From Paraspadella gotoi (lineage: Eukaryota; Chaetognatha), in NCBI GenBank assembly GCA_051294375.1, contig CM119268.1:5833525-5897524 (forward strand): 64,000 nt of DNA, given 5' to 3'. The notes below the pieces were generated by a model. It did no database searches. It was given only the letters and a program-made list of their open reading frames with translations, and had not been told where the DNA came from. Below are positions 1 through 19,847 of the stretch, in pieces (within the stretch, counting starts at the first letter, position 1; each line of letters begins with the position of its first letter). The position numbers and the translations under genes are program-made.

Positions 1-404
1 AAGAGAAGAGAGAAGGAAGATTCCAGAGGACACATATTTTCTTGACGAGGACGTTCACAGCACGGGAATCTCGAGGTGGATGACAAGATGGGGTTGATGG
101 GGTGATGGTGACTGTTAGGACGGGGTGATGGGGTGATGGAGGATAATATGAAGAGGGGAAGGGTGATTGTGTGATGGGCTGATGTGAGAAATGGGTGACG
201 TGGATGATGATTTGATGTAATGATAATGATTGATATAATTATTATGATGGCGTAGATTTTAAATTTCTCTAAGAAAGGAATTATGTTGTGCCACTTATGA
301 AGAGACCGACCGACGACCGACCGAAATGGAAGACGACGCACGACGAAGAGGGAGAAATGGGAGAGGTGGGGCAAGAAGGAAAGGGAAAGAGAGGGAAAGC
401 TGAC

Positions 405-520
405 CAGTTTAGCAGGGCCTCCGCTATTTAGCAGGGCCTCCGCTATCTAGCAGGGCCTCCGCTATTTAGCAGGGCCTCCGCCATTTAGCAGGGCCTCCGC
501 TATTTAGCAGGGCCTGCTCT
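405..520 (+). repeat. 19-bp minisatellite, copy 1 (about 6 units)
   Basis: About six tandem units of TAGCAGGGCCTCCGCTATT. The array is preceded by a purine-rich lead (GGGAGAGGTGGGGCAAG) and followed by a unique tail containing AATAAAA and TCTCTTTTGACATCTGCAA. The same lead, array and tail recur at 989-1326 and 3040-3280, so the minisatellite is part of a larger repeated unit. Confidence 0.85.
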
Positions 521-599
521 ATTCCGTTGCTCAATAAAAGGCTATTCGTTCTCGTTAACTTTAGCATACTGTCTCTTTTGACATCTGCAATTACGTTTC

Positions 600-917
600 N
601 NNNNNNNNNNNNNNNNNNNNNNNNNNNNNNNNNNNNNNNNNNNNNNNNNNNNNNNNNNNNNNNNNNNNNNNNNNNNNNNNNNNNNNNNNNNNNNNNNNNN
701 NNNNNNNNNNNNNNNNNNNNNNNNNNNNNNNNNNNNNNNNNNNNNNNNNNNNNNNNNNNNNNNNNNNNNNNNNNNNNNNNNNNNNNNNNNNNNNNNNNNN
801 NNNNNNNNNNNNNNNNNNNNNNNNNNNNNNNNNNNNNNNNNNNNNNNNNNNNNNNNNNNNNNNNNNNNNNNNNNNNNNNNNNNNNNNNNNNNNNNNNNNN
901 NNNNNNNNNNNNNNNNN
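600..917. other. Assembly gap (318 N)
   Basis: Run of N. Further gaps lie at 979-988 (10), 3482-3506 (25), 3704-3923 (220) and 56663-56687 (25). All sit beside repeats. Confidence 1.
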
Positions 918-988
918 GTCTGATATCATTTTGTTAATATTGATGCTATTTTAACATGAAAGTGATTTTAGTTGTTTTNNNNNNNNNN

Positions 989-1326
989 ATGGGAGAGGTG
1001 GGGCAAGAAGGAAAGGGGAAGAGAGGGAAAGCGGACCAGTTTAGCAGGGCCTCCGCTATTTAGCAGGGCCTCCGCTATCTAGCAGGGCCGCCGCCATTTA
1101 GCAGGGCCTGCGCTATTTAGCAGTGCCTGCGCTATTTAGCAGGGCCTCCGCCATTTAGCAGAGCCTCCGCTATTTAGCAGGGCCTCCGCCATTTAGCAGG
1201 GTCTGCGATATTTAGCAGGGCCTGTGCTATTTAGCAGGGCCTGCGCTATTCCGTTGTTCAATAAAAGGCTATTCGTTCTCGTTAATTTTAGCATACTGTC
1301 TCTTTTGACATCTGCAATTACGTTTC
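989..1326 (+). repeat. 19-bp minisatellite cassette, copy 2 (about 11 units)
   Basis: This is the longest copy, with about eleven 19-bp units between 1042 and 1250 and single-base variants between units. It has the same purine lead and the same AATAAAA-containing tail as copy 1. It begins directly after a 10-N gap, so its left context is uncertain. Confidence 0.85.
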
Positions 1327-1639
1327 GTTCGGTCGGTCGGTCGGTCTCTCAATAAGTGGCACAACTAATTCTTTTCTTAGAGAACATTTTAAAAATCTAC
1401 GCCATCATAATAATTATTAACATCATTATCCATTACCATCAAATCATCAACCACGTTTCACCCATTTCAACATCATGCCCATCACACAATCACCCTACCC
1501 CTCTTCATATTATCCTGCATCACCCCATCACCCCGTCCTTAACATCACCCCATACCCCATCAACCCCATCTTTGGTCATCCACATCAGAAAGATTCACCG
1601 TGCGTGAACGTCCTCGTCAAGAAAATTATGTGTCCTCTG

Positions 1640-1829
1640 AGACCGACTCTCTCTCTCTCTCTCTCTTCTCTCTCGCTCTCTTCTCTCTCTCCTCTCTCTC
1701 TTCTCTCTTCTCTCTCTCTCTCTCTCCTTTTTTACTTTCTCCTCCACTTTTTTTTCTCTTTCCGTCGCGTGTTGCCTTCTTCTCAATCTCTGTTGATGAG
1801 TCTCTCTCTCTCTCTCTCTCTCGTCTTCT

Positions 1830-1867
<38 letters not shown>

Positions 1868-2336
1868 TCTCCTCTCCTCCCCCTCCCGGAGGATTGTGTG
1901 TTTTTTCCTTGGATGAGTTGCTTGCCCCAATTTTCTCTCGCGGCGTCTTCACTTTTCCTTTTTCCCTTTTTTTACTGTTTTATTTTCTTTTTTTCTTTTG
2001 AATCGAAGATTATGTTTGAAAAATCACTTTATTTTCAATGGAACATAACATTAAAGATAGTTATCTTTGCTGGGGAGTGCTTTTTCAACATTGCCACTAG
2101 ACCGTCTTTATCTTTAAAATCTAGGTATATGGACTTTTTCTTTATAAGAAACAAACATTATGTTTTACATTTAGTGTTCACTTTTGCGTCTTGTTGGGTC
2201 CGTTGCAATTGGTTGTACTTATTTATGAAGCGAACATGAAATGAGAGAAACAACGAAATTGAGGCGGGAGAAGAAATTAGAAAATATGATATTTATTATT
2301 TGACTAAATTATTTACTTTCTCCCTCTCCCTCTCTC

Positions 2337-2370
<34 letters not shown>

Positions 2371-2536
2371 TCTCTCTCTCCTTCTCTCTCTCTTCTCTCT
2401 GTCTCTCTGTAATTAGATCATTTGTTCTGATTAGTTTCTCGATTGATTAGTCTCTTCCATTCTTTAGTATTCCTCTTCTTTATTCCTTTTTTCTCTCTTT
2501 CTTTCTTTCTTTCTTCTTTCTTCTTTCTTTTCTTTT

Positions 2537-2567
<31 letters not shown>

Positions 2568-2717
2568 TTTCTTTTCTCCATATTGCCAAGCGCTTTTCTT
2601 CTTTTCTCCGCCACTGGGTGTCGTCATGAACGACGCGCTCCATCTGCCGACGACCTCTCTATCTCTATCTGCTCTCTTTCTCTTTCTCTTTCTCTTTTCT
2701 CTTCTCTCTTATCTCTC

Positions 2718-2765
<48 letters not shown>

Positions 2766-2930
2766 CATCTACTCTTTGTCTTTCAAATCGAGTAAACGAC
2801 AAAGAAAGAAAAATTTCTTTCTTGTTCGTTTTTTTGTTACGGGTTATTTCTTGTTGCAAGTTCTTGTCGTCGTCATCGCCAGTCGTCTTCGTCGTCATCG
2901 CGATCGTCGTCTACTTGTCGATGGGTAACC
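1640..2930. repeat. CT and CTTT microsatellite block
   Basis: (CT)n arrays lie at about 1640-1890, 2320-2410 and 2720-2762, and a (CTTT)n array at about 2480-2575. Apparent reading frames here translate only as Ser/Leu or Arg/Glu runs in any frame and are not genes. Confidence 0.9.
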
Positions 2931-3039
2931 GTTGACTTGACTCGAAATACATTCGTCTTCAAGAACAAACTAACTCTCAAATCTGGCTTCAGATGGGCGG
3001 ACGATAAAGGCTGCAGACAAGGGTTTATTTAAGGGGAGA

Positions 3040-3460
3040 AATGCAGAGGTTGGGGCAAGGAGGAAAGGAAAGAGAGGGAAAGTCTGACCAGTTTAGCAGC
3101 GGCGCTCGCGTATTTTAGCAGGGCCTCCGCTATCTAGCAGCGGCCTCCCTATTCAGCAGGCCTCCGCCATTTGCGGCTCGCTATTAGCAGGGCCTGCTCT
3201 ATTCCGTTGCTCAATAAAAGGCTATTCGTTCTCGTTAACTTTAGCATACTGCTCTTTTGACATCTTGCAATTACGTTTCACTCTTACCGCGTGGACGTGA
3301 GAGTACTCCTAGCGTCGATTGGACAATTGTAATCATTTACTATATCTTGAATCTGGTCTTTTTAGACTTTGTATCCTGTCTACGCGGTTTGTCTGATATA
3401 TTTTGTTAATTATTGATGCTATCTTTAACATGAAAGTGATTTATTGTTTTATGTTTTACC
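3040..3460 (+). repeat. 19-bp minisatellite cassette, degenerate copy 3
   Basis: The purine lead, a degraded array of 5-6 units (3095-3200) and the AATAAAA tail recur here. Sequence continues past the tail to 3460, where GATGCTATCTTTAACATGAAAG matches the piece left between two gaps at 918-978. The full repeated unit is therefore longer than the minisatellite. Confidence 0.75.
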
Positions 3461-3923
3461 TAAATTGTCTTTATGACACTCNNNNNNNNNNNNNNNNNNN
3501 NNNNNNCCGTTTTGGTACCCCAAGAGACACTTTCTGTTCTCTCTCTTTCTCTCACTCTCTCTCTCATTTCTCTAACTCTCTCTCTCTTTCTCTATCTATC
3601 TCTATCTCTCTCTGTCGGAATCTAAAACCAAAACAAAATTTGAGAAACGAAGTAAACAAGAAGAGAAGAAAAAATGACTTGATTCATGCATATTGCATGG
3701 AGANNNNNNNNNNNNNNNNNNNNNNNNNNNNNNNNNNNNNNNNNNNNNNNNNNNNNNNNNNNNNNNNNNNNNNNNNNNNNNNNNNNNNNNNNNNNNNNNN
3801 NNNNNNNNNNNNNNNNNNNNNNNNNNNNNNNNNNNNNNNNNNNNNNNNNNNNNNNNNNNNNNNNNNNNNNNNNNNNNNNNNNNNNNNNNNNNNNNNNNNN
3901 NNNNNNNNNNNNNNNNNNNNNNN

Positions 3924-4034
3924 TCTCAGTCATTTGCATAATAAGTGAAAGAAAGGAAGGGAGAAAACAAGAATGAACAAATAATAGAAAGAAAGAAAGA
4001 AAGAAAGAAAGAGAGAATGAAAGAAAAGAAAGAG

Positions 4035-4065
<31 letters not shown>

Positions 4066-5860
4066 ATGAAAGAAAAGAAAGAGAGAAAGAAAGAAACAAA
4101 AAAGAAAGAAATAAATAAAGAAATAGTGAGAGAAAGAAAAAAAAAGAAATAAATGAAAGATTCTGCAACACTTAGTATTAATTACTACATTACTTTTAAG
4201 TTATAAACTAACATATTTAGTTATAAAAACTGGAACATTTCACCTTTACCTGACCGTTTGGTATCAAGAACATTGCAACTAAAGAAAGTTCTTGAGACAT
4301 TAAGGTTTTAAAATGTTATCTTTTTAAAACAATTTTTATCAAGAATCGCAAGAAATTGCGGGAACAAATTTTTTTAAAAAATCTCTATTTAAAAAAGAGT
4401 AGATCGGACAAAAATCGTTAATTTAATCGAAGTCAGACTCTTCAACTACTGATTTACTTAAAAACCATCATAAAAAGTTGAACAAAAATTAAAAAAAAAC
4501 AACAACAGCCCTTCAGATACTATATCCTTTTTTAAAATTGAAACATTCTAGGACTCGTTAAAAGTTAATTCATTACGGTGTATACGTTTTTTTAAAATAA
4601 AAACAAATTGTTGTCGAAATAAAATAAAACTTTCTCGTAAAGTTAATTCAAAAATGAAAGGAGCAGATTTGAACTAAACCTAATAAAATCTAATTTAAGT
4701 TACATTCAGTTACTACAAAATGTAAATATAAACAAAATATAAAAATATACTTTTTTTATACAAAAATCTGCTTTTTTGTTTTGTTTTCACACTTTTGGTT
4801 TTTTTTCCTTTTTTTGCTTTCTTTTATTTCTTTGCTTTGCTTGCTTTCTTTGCTTTCTTTCTGCTCTTAACTTTTTTTTGCTTTCTTTTCCCCGACTCTT
4901 TGCGCATAGGAGTGAGTGATTCGAGTTTAAGCGTCTCGGATCCAAATCGATTTCCGTTTTATCTCCTTTTTCTCTCTTTTTTTTCCTTTTTACCCTTTTC
5001 TCCCTTTTCCTCCAATTTTCAATTTTTTCCCCCTTTTTCCCCCCTTTTCCTATTTACTTTTTGCTTTTACCTTTCGAACTTAACCTTCCTATTTTCCTAT
5101 TTCTTATAAGTTCTTTCTAATTTCTTTCCTTTTTTCTTTTTTTCCTCTCGTCTTACCTCAATTTTCTTCTGATCCTTGTCATCTTCATCGTTTCCCTAAT
5201 CCTCTTACCCTACTATATCTTTAATATTTCTCCTTAATCTTCCTTTTCTTAATCTTCCTCCTCCCTAATCTTCCTCCTAAATCTTCCTCTTCTTCGATCT
5301 TCCTTCTCTTTAATCTTCCTTCTCCCTTATCTTCCTTAATCTTCTTTAATCTTGTTGTTCTTTACTCTTCCTCCTTCTTATTTTTTCACCTCCTTAACCT
5401 TTCTCCATCTTAATCTTCTAGCTTATTCTTCCTCATTATTTTTCCTGCTTCCTAATCTTACTTTTCTTTGATGTTCCTTCCCCTTAATCCTCCCCTTCTT
5501 TTATCTTTCTTCTCCTTAATCTTCCTCTTCTTTAATCCTTCTCCTTCTAATTTTTCCTCCTCCTTAGCCTTTCTTCCTCCTTAATCTTCCTCCCCCTTTC
5601 TCTCCCTCTTTTCTCAGCGTTAAAAACCATCACGTGATTTGAAATAAAAGTGTCAAAAAATTTCGAATATACAAATATAATTACTCTTATTATTAATTCT
5701 TTCCGATTATAACTTACTTTTTTTCCCCTAATCAGTTTAAACTTTCTCTCTGGAACATCGTTTTCCTTACCGTCCTTCTCACAAAAAACGTCTTGTTTAA
5801 CCTTACCCAAAAAACCGCTTTACTTACCTCCTCTTCCTCCTTCCTCTTCCTCCCTCTATT
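3924..5860. other. Gene-free region: GAAA repeats, AT-rich DNA and a polypyrimidine stretch
   Basis: (GAAA)n lies at about 3985-4155, followed by AT-rich unique DNA to 4790. A pyrimidine-rich plus strand at 4790-5600 includes a degenerate tandem array of CTTCCTCCTCCTTAAT-like units (5210-5600). I see no coding exon. Confidence 0.7.
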
Positions 5861-5862
5861 TC

Positions 5863-5945
<83 letters not shown>

Positions 5946-6034
5946 TTCTCCGCTTTTTCTTTTTTTTCATTTCTTTCTTTTCGTCTGGCGCCAACGCCGC
6001 TCTACCCGCGTCTCTCGCGCCGGCCGGTCTCTCG

Positions 6035-6120
<86 letters not shown>

Positions 6121-6140
6121 TTCTCGATGTGGAGCCGTGA
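5860..6140. repeat. Two long (CT)n arrays
   Basis: CT dinucleotide arrays at about 5865-5950 and 6035-6125 are separated by a short GC-rich spacer (CTGGCGCCAACGCCGC near 5985). Confidence 0.9.
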
Positions 6141-6204
6141 TATCACCACCCCATAAGTGATTCTCTCGCCTTTTGCCGCGATTTCGACGTCGTGCGGAAG
6201 AAAA

Positions 6205-6300
6205 AGACGAGCTCTGATTGGTCGACGCGGAAATTCTTGTTTCGAGGCTGCGATTGGTCGGCGTTCGGCCGCGCGACGCGATATAATGCGGAAGTCGAAT
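6205..6300. promoter_or_regulatory. Possible promoter: two GATTGGTCG (CCAAT) boxes and a TATA-like site
   Basis: Two inverted CCAAT boxes, TGATTGGTCGACGC near 6218 and GCGATTGGTCGGCG near 6250, sit just before GCGATATAATGCGG near 6277. The segment is GC-richer than its surroundings and is followed by a GA-rich tract. The extended box GATTGGTCG also recurs in the cluster near 44.3 kb. No coding exon is attached, so this is inference from motifs only. Confidence 0.35.
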
Positions 6301-6329
6301 CGAGAGGAATGAGAAAAAATAGAGACGGG

Positions 6330-6339
6330 GAATCGGAAG

Positions 6340-6372
<33 letters not shown>

Positions 6373-7800
6373 CGAGAGAGAGAGAGGAGCGACGAGGAGA
6401 GAGGAGAGAGAGAGAGGAGAGAGACTGAAGGGACCGAGAGAGAGATAGAAGAGAGAGGGAGAGATCAGAGAGAGAGAGAGAGAGAGGAGGATGAGATGAT
6501 GAGGAGAGAGAGACTTTGTTTCCCACTACGCCTACAAACGCCAGTAGTATTAGCATTACAACTTTTCGCTAAAGATTAAAGTTTTTATTTTATTAAATTG
6601 GTACATTTTTATTTCATAGTTTTTATAAGTTTTTTGTTAACTTTACTACAAGAGCGGTCGGCGATATATTTGTTTCTTTTTATATTTCGTTTTACAGACA
6701 GTTTTACTCGTTATTTAAAAAGTAAAAAATCTGAATACATTCATGCGTTAATCCAAACTCAAAATACTAATAAAGAAAAACTGGGCTTCATCTTGGATTC
6801 CAACGATTAAAATCTCATTTAAAATAATAATACATCCACGGGCGACGCTCTTTTCGGGCTCTTTTGTTTGGCACAGTGAAAACGTTCGGCACAGTGGTAC
6901 ACAGTCTCGTTCTTCCCAGTTTTGACTCCACAGTGTTTTTTTCTCGTTCCTCGTCGCCTTTTAGTCTCACGGTTCACGAAATTCACCTCAACTTTCGTTT
7001 TTAGAAAAAAAACCGGGGGGGGGTGAAAATACGATCCAGTCTGCTACTTGAACCATAAGTCGCCGCTTCAACTTTTCATTCCTTCTTTTCGAGAATATTT
7101 TTTCGCGCATCCTCCTCCTCCTCTTCCTCCTCCTCGTTTTGTTTATATTTATATTTTCATTCATAATCGGATCTCATTTTTCCGTCACAAACTTGACCTT
7201 TTTGTCTTTTTTTTTTTATTGAATATATAAACAGAGAGACGGACCGACCTACAGAGTAGCGTCTTATAGAGTTACGTCTGTAGCCACGAGTTTTTTCCCA
7301 CTCTACAATTTTTTCCGCCATTTTTTTTTCTTAGTTTTTTTTTTGTCTTCTTCCTTTTCATATTCTCATTTCCTTTCCTCTTATATTCTTCTCTTTAAAT
7401 TTTTTTTAAATCAATAAATTTTATGATTTTAATTTTTAGTTTTTTAGTTATTTTTTAGTTAACTAGAATTAATTTATGAATTTAATTTTATAATTAATTT
7501 GATATTAAACATTAATTTTATTTTCCGTTCTGAGTCAATATCTTCTTTCTTTTTTCCTTCTCTTCTTCCTTTCTTTTCCTTTTAATATCTTTTCATCTCC
7601 CATTTCTTTCAACTCCATCATACTATTCCTCTTATTATCACACTTATTATTTCCTACCTCCAAACTTTTTTTCCTTTTCCTCCCTTTTTCTCCCTCAATT
7701 CCTCCAATTCTTCCATCTTATCTCCTACCTCTCGCTCTCTCCTCCCTTTCCTCCTCCTCCTCCTCCTCCTCCTCATCCTCCTCCTCCCGCCCGAACAGGC
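6330..7800. other. Gene-free region with GA tract
   Basis: GA-rich microsatellite at about 6340-6510, followed by AT-rich DNA with pyrimidine runs. Nothing coding is supported. Confidence 0.6.
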
Positions 7801-7854
7801 GCCACCGAGTCGCCTTTGCGTCATTCAAACGTCCCGCGTCGAACAAAGAGGACG

Positions 7855-8170
7855 CCATATCGTCGTCGTCGTCGTCGTGTTCCTCGTCGTATTCGTCGTC
7901 ATATTAGTTGTCGTTGTTTTCGTCGTCGTCGTCATCGTCATTGTTTTATTCGTCGTCTTCTTTGTCGTTGTATTCGTTGTCGTCTTAGTTGTTTTCTACA
8001 TCGTCGTCGTCGTCGTGTTCGTCATCGTGTTGGTTGTCGTCCTCGTCCTCGTCTTCTTCATCGTCGTCATCGTCGTCTTCGCAATATACGTCGTTGCTGC
8101 CTTCGTCATCGTCGTCATCGTCATCGTCGCGGTCAACGTCGACGTTTACGAAGCGTCGTCATCGTCTTGT
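7855..8170 (+). repeat. Degenerate GTC/GTT trinucleotide array
   Basis: About 315 bases of mostly GTC/GTT/ATC triplets. All three plus-strand frames stay open for long distances (poly-Val/Phe, Arg-rich or Ser-rich), which is a property of the repeat and not evidence of a gene. Confidence 0.85.
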
Positions 8171-8199
8171 TAATGTTAAATTGTTTGTTTGTTTAGATT

Positions 8200-8990
8200 A
8201 TTTTCTCTTTATTTGATTTTGATTTGTTTATCCCATTTGTTTAGTTTATTTGTTTTTTGTTTTTTTCCTCGTTTCGTCTACGTCACTCGTCGTCATGGAA
8301 ACGACGAAACAGCATTTAAAGAATCAATTTTAATAAAAAAAACCCCAAATTCTTCGTTTAAATCATTCCACAAATTTTGGAAAAAAAAAGGGGAGGTAAT
8401 TTTCAAATTTTCATAAAACCGTAGACGAAACGAACCAAATTCAGGTTATATAACGTTTTAAATATTTTCCAAATAGTTTTTAAAGAATTAACTAATGATC
8501 CTTGATGAAGTAAATCAATCGATCTCGTCTTTTAATTACTGTCCGATAATAAAAAAAAGAAAGAGTTCCCATTGTAAATCAAGAATAATAAAATAAGAAG
8601 AATACGATCAGAAATTAAGAAAAAAAAAGAAGAAAAAAAAATTAGGACGTGTATTGTGTTCCCGAAAACCGTTCTAGGCATTAGTCATAGTATTTATAAT
8701 CGTATTATATAAAAGAAAACAAAAGAGAACTAAAGGGCGGGAGAAAAAAAAAGAGAAAAGGCTACAAGTGCTTAATGATCTTCGTGAAAAAATGAAAAGA
8801 AAATAGGAAAAAATAAAAGAGAAAAGAAAAAGGAAAACAGAAAAAAAAGAAAAAAAAGAGAAAATAAAAGATTTACGGTTTTTGTAGAATCGAGATTTGA
8901 ATTAATTGAAATTTGTTTTTATTCATTTTCATACATTATCTTTTAGTTTTTAAAAAAATTAACAATATTTTTTTAAAATGATAAAAAATC

Positions 8991-9072
<82 letters not shown>

Positions 9073-9390
9073 ACTATCTATCTATCTATTTATTTCTGTT
9101 TCGTCTCCTTATCTTTCCTCCTTTTTTTAAATATGACAATGTCGACTATCGTAATATGAACTATTAACAATTCGCGAGCGAAAAGAAAAAAAAGAAACCA
9201 TTATTTTTTTTAGCGGTCATTTACCTTTCGATTTTTATTTAATTTGAATTTTTTTAAAACTTAGTATTCATCGCGTCGAAAGACTTTTTTCTTTCTCTGA
9301 AAGAGAACATGCTCGTGATCATTAATAAATGAAATAATATACTCTTAATTCAAACTATTCATTTCTCCCGCCATTTTAGAGCCGCTCTTT
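8200..9390. other. Gene-free AT-rich DNA with a (TATC)n array
   Basis: AT-rich DNA with a clean (TATC)n tetranucleotide array at about 8995-9092. No exon is seen. Confidence 0.7.
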
Positions 9391-9409
9391 CGCCCGAAAA
9401 ATAATTTTT

Positions 9410-9680
9410 ACTCAAGATGGCGCGTCGATCTTAACGTCTCGAAACTGACGTCAACAACGCGAAAAAAGTAACGTCACCAGAAAGAAAAAATAACGTCTTT
9501 TAAAGGATCGAAAAGAAAAGCGACGTAATTCGATTGACGTCTCGCGTGACGTCACCGGAAATGACGTTATGACGTCACGAACAAAGCCGTGATGTCAATT
9601 GGCGCCAACATGAAGGGAAATATTTTCGTTTTGGCGCCAAAAGAAGAAGAGGAAGAAGAAGAGGAAAACAGAAGGTAAAG
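9410..9680. promoter_or_regulatory. CRE/ATF and E2F motif cluster, candidate promoter
   Basis: Several CRE-like sites occur within about 140 bases: TGACGTCAA near 9446, AACGTCACC near 9470, GTGACGTCACC near 9546 and TGACGTTATGACGTCACG near 9562. Two palindromic E2F-like sites follow, TTGGCGCCAAC near 9599 and TTTTGGCGCCAAAA at 9629-9642. A possible splice donor (CAGAAG|GTAAAG) is at 9674/9675. The Smad gene has an apparent acceptor just before its ATG exon (12453/12454), so an untranslated first exon here is plausible. That link is inference. Confidence 0.45.
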
Positions 9681-9684
9681 AGGT

Positions 9685-12450
<2,766 letters not shown>

Positions 12451-12473
12451 CAGGAGCTCCCTCCCCGACGGCG

Positions 12474-17294
<4,821 letters not shown>

Positions 17295-17475
17295 AAACAA
17301 TTATTCCAATTTTAAAATTTTGTGAAAAATAAAAATAATTAAACAAAAATTGCATCATAAAAAAACTTTTTTACTCGACGACGATGAGATTAAAATTTAA
17401 TAAATAAATAAATAATACAGCAAAATTTTTTTTATGAGTAAGATGCTCTAGCGTCACCTCAACTTACATTAATTC

Positions 17476-17508
<33 letters not shown>

Positions 17509-18274
17509 TTTCAACTTCGAACGAAATGTCATATCACTTTTTTTTTTATAATTATGCAAACAAAAAGGATAAGTAATTAAAAACTATTTCATCTCTACCA
17601 TCAAGATCAATAAATTAATCTACTTTTTCGTCGTCGTCATCACCATATTTTCTTGCATGTTTATTTCTTTCTTTTTTTTTCATTTAAGAGTCACATTTTT
17701 TTTACAAACATTAAAATGTTTTTTTTTTCCTATCTTAACTTTTTTTATTTTTACTCGGTTTTTATAATTTGTTTTTCTGCTAAAGTTAAATTCTTTATCG
17801 AATTAAATAATTTTTTTACTTTGCTGGGCCGTTTTTTCTATCAGAAAAAAATATTATTTGACCCTTTGACAATTAAATATTTTTTCTGTATAATTTTTAA
17901 AAAAAACAAACTAAAATGTAGTCTAACGACGGCCTCAAAAAATAACCGCCTGTATTTTACAATCGTCGGTTCTGTGAAGTTTGTAATTTTTTTGTGATTA
18001 TTGTTATTGTTGTTGCCCACGGTTTCATTTTTGTTTATTTTTTTTTTACTTTTACTTAAATTCTCAGTTTTGTGGTCACTTAATTCCTTTTTTAGGACAA
18101 ACCTTTTGTATATCGTTAGTCGTAATTCTATCAGTGATTGAAAATCTAGTCTATACTTTGTTTTAAAATTATTTTGTTAACAAAATAAACACATATCAAT
18201 TTATCATCTTCACGCCGCCTCTGTTTTCGCTATTCTTTTTTTTTATTTTTCTCTCTCTCTCTCTCTCTTTCTCT

Positions 18275-18347
<73 letters not shown>

Positions 18348-19560
18348 CTCTCTTAGATTTCCAAATGTTATTCTTTTATTGTAATCTAGTCTCTATTTTC
18401 AAAATTGACGTTGCATTTCAAATTTGGTTAATTAAAGATTTATAATATTCATAGAGAAAGACAGTGTGTTTATAAGTTTTTTGTTTTTATGGCCATTCAC
18501 TCTTACGGACGCAATATAAACGGAAAAAAAGTTCTTTTGACTTTTTTTAATTTATTCACAATAAAAAAAGCCATATCTTTTGTTTCTTTTTTAGCTTTTT
18601 TTTTCAATTGTATTTTTCGGTTATTTGACGAATTTAATCGTTTCTTTGTAAATTGACTCTCCATTTTTTCATGAAAAAAAAAAATAAATCGGTCATCATT
18701 TTATTTAAATATTTTTTTTTGAAATTGCAAAATTGCAGATAGCTTGAAAAATGTTAAGTTTGATAGCGAAGTTGAACCTTGTGCAGTCTGCCGTCCGAAC
18801 AACTGTTTTTACGTGTTGAGATTAATTTGCGGATATGCTTTTCAAAAATTGCTTTTTTGCTTATTCATCAGTAAATATTGATAAGAAATAAATACTATGA
18901 TAAAGTCTTTACCTCACACTGATACCACATGAACTTGTCGAATGGGAATCGGAAAATAAAATGTTTTATTTTAGTTGCGGCACAAGTACTCGCGAACCAA
19001 CTCTAGATAATTTTTGGTCGCTCGGTCTGTCTGTCTGTTGCTCAAACTTGAGTAATGCTGCAGTTTATGTTAGGTAAAGGTAAGGTATCAATAAAAGCTG
19101 TTTGTGTATAATTTTTTACTTAATACTTCATATTTTTTTATTCCTTATGATAATATGTATTTAGACATTTCAATTAAATTGAATTCAATCAATTAAATTT
19201 CAAAATGTAGGAAGAAAAACAAGATATAGTCTCTGATTGAACCACATTACGCTCTTAGTTTTTATCCTTTTTTTATTAGCTTCAATTTTTTCATATATAC
19301 CATTCCATAATTTCTCATAATTCACTCTTAAAAAAAATCACCGTTAATTCTTAAAACTTGGGAGCAAATAAACAGAGAGACTCGATTAACTTAAATGAAA
19401 AAGAAATTAAAAAAGAGAAATCTTTTAAAAAATTTCTATTCAGAAAAAAAGAATTTAGGGAAAAAAAAAGTTTTTTTCTTCGCAAAACTTAGATATTAAT
19501 TTTTTCTTTTTTTCTTTTTTTTCAAATGTGAAACGAAATCAGAATATCGTTTCGCAGTCG
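17295..19560. other. Intergenic AT-rich DNA between Smad and Rpt6
   Basis: This probably holds the Smad 3' UTR near its start, with AAATAAA-like signals near 17325. It also contains a (TTA)n run near 17485-17510 and a (CT)n array at about 18250-18350. No further exon is recognised. Confidence 0.55.
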
Positions 19561-19637
19561 GTGACGATTCCTTTTATTTTTGCCATCTCCCGTCCACGCG
19601 GGACGGCGTCACCGTCGCACGCCATTCTACGTCAAAA

Positions 19638-19792
19638 ATGGCGCGAACTCGCGTCTCTTTGAAGCGCGAATGGCGTCGGGATTCGCGTCACGGATCGAAT
19701 CTCGAGGATCTCGCGATGGAAATCGATTGGGGACAATTGAAGAAAATTCCGGAAGACGAGATGGCGTCGGTGATTACGTTACCCAAGAAAAA

Positions 19793-19847
<55 letters not shown>

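Larger units (their letters stand above)
1..1660. repeat. Inverted-repeat flanks around a 19-bp minisatellite cassette
   Basis: Bases 1-340 reappear in reverse complement at about 1325-1660, with small indels. Shared landmarks are the run GACGAGGACGTTCAC, the GGGGTGATGG-type repeats, and the GACCGACCGACC / GGTCGGTCGGTC block at the inner edge. The space between the arms holds two direct copies of the minisatellite cassette and two N gaps. This could be a real inverted-repeat element or a mis-joined assembly; the gaps prevent a decision. No coding potential is visible. Confidence 0.75.

Noticed and set aside
405-1250. CRISPR-like array
   Set aside because: The 19-bp units are contiguous with no spacers, and the genome is that of an animal.
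1475-2239. Long Ser/Leu-rich reading frames, and Arg/Glu-rich ones on the other strand, over CT arrays
   Set aside because: Dinucleotide arrays stay open in several frames on both strands. There is no splice structure and no conserved peptide. The same applies to all similar frames near 2.4, 5.9, 10.7, 16.1, 26.1, 49-53, 58 and 62-63 kb.
7816-8216. Arg-rich, Val-rich and Ser-rich overlapping frames
   Set aside because: They are three readings of one GTC/GTT triplet array; composition explains them fully.
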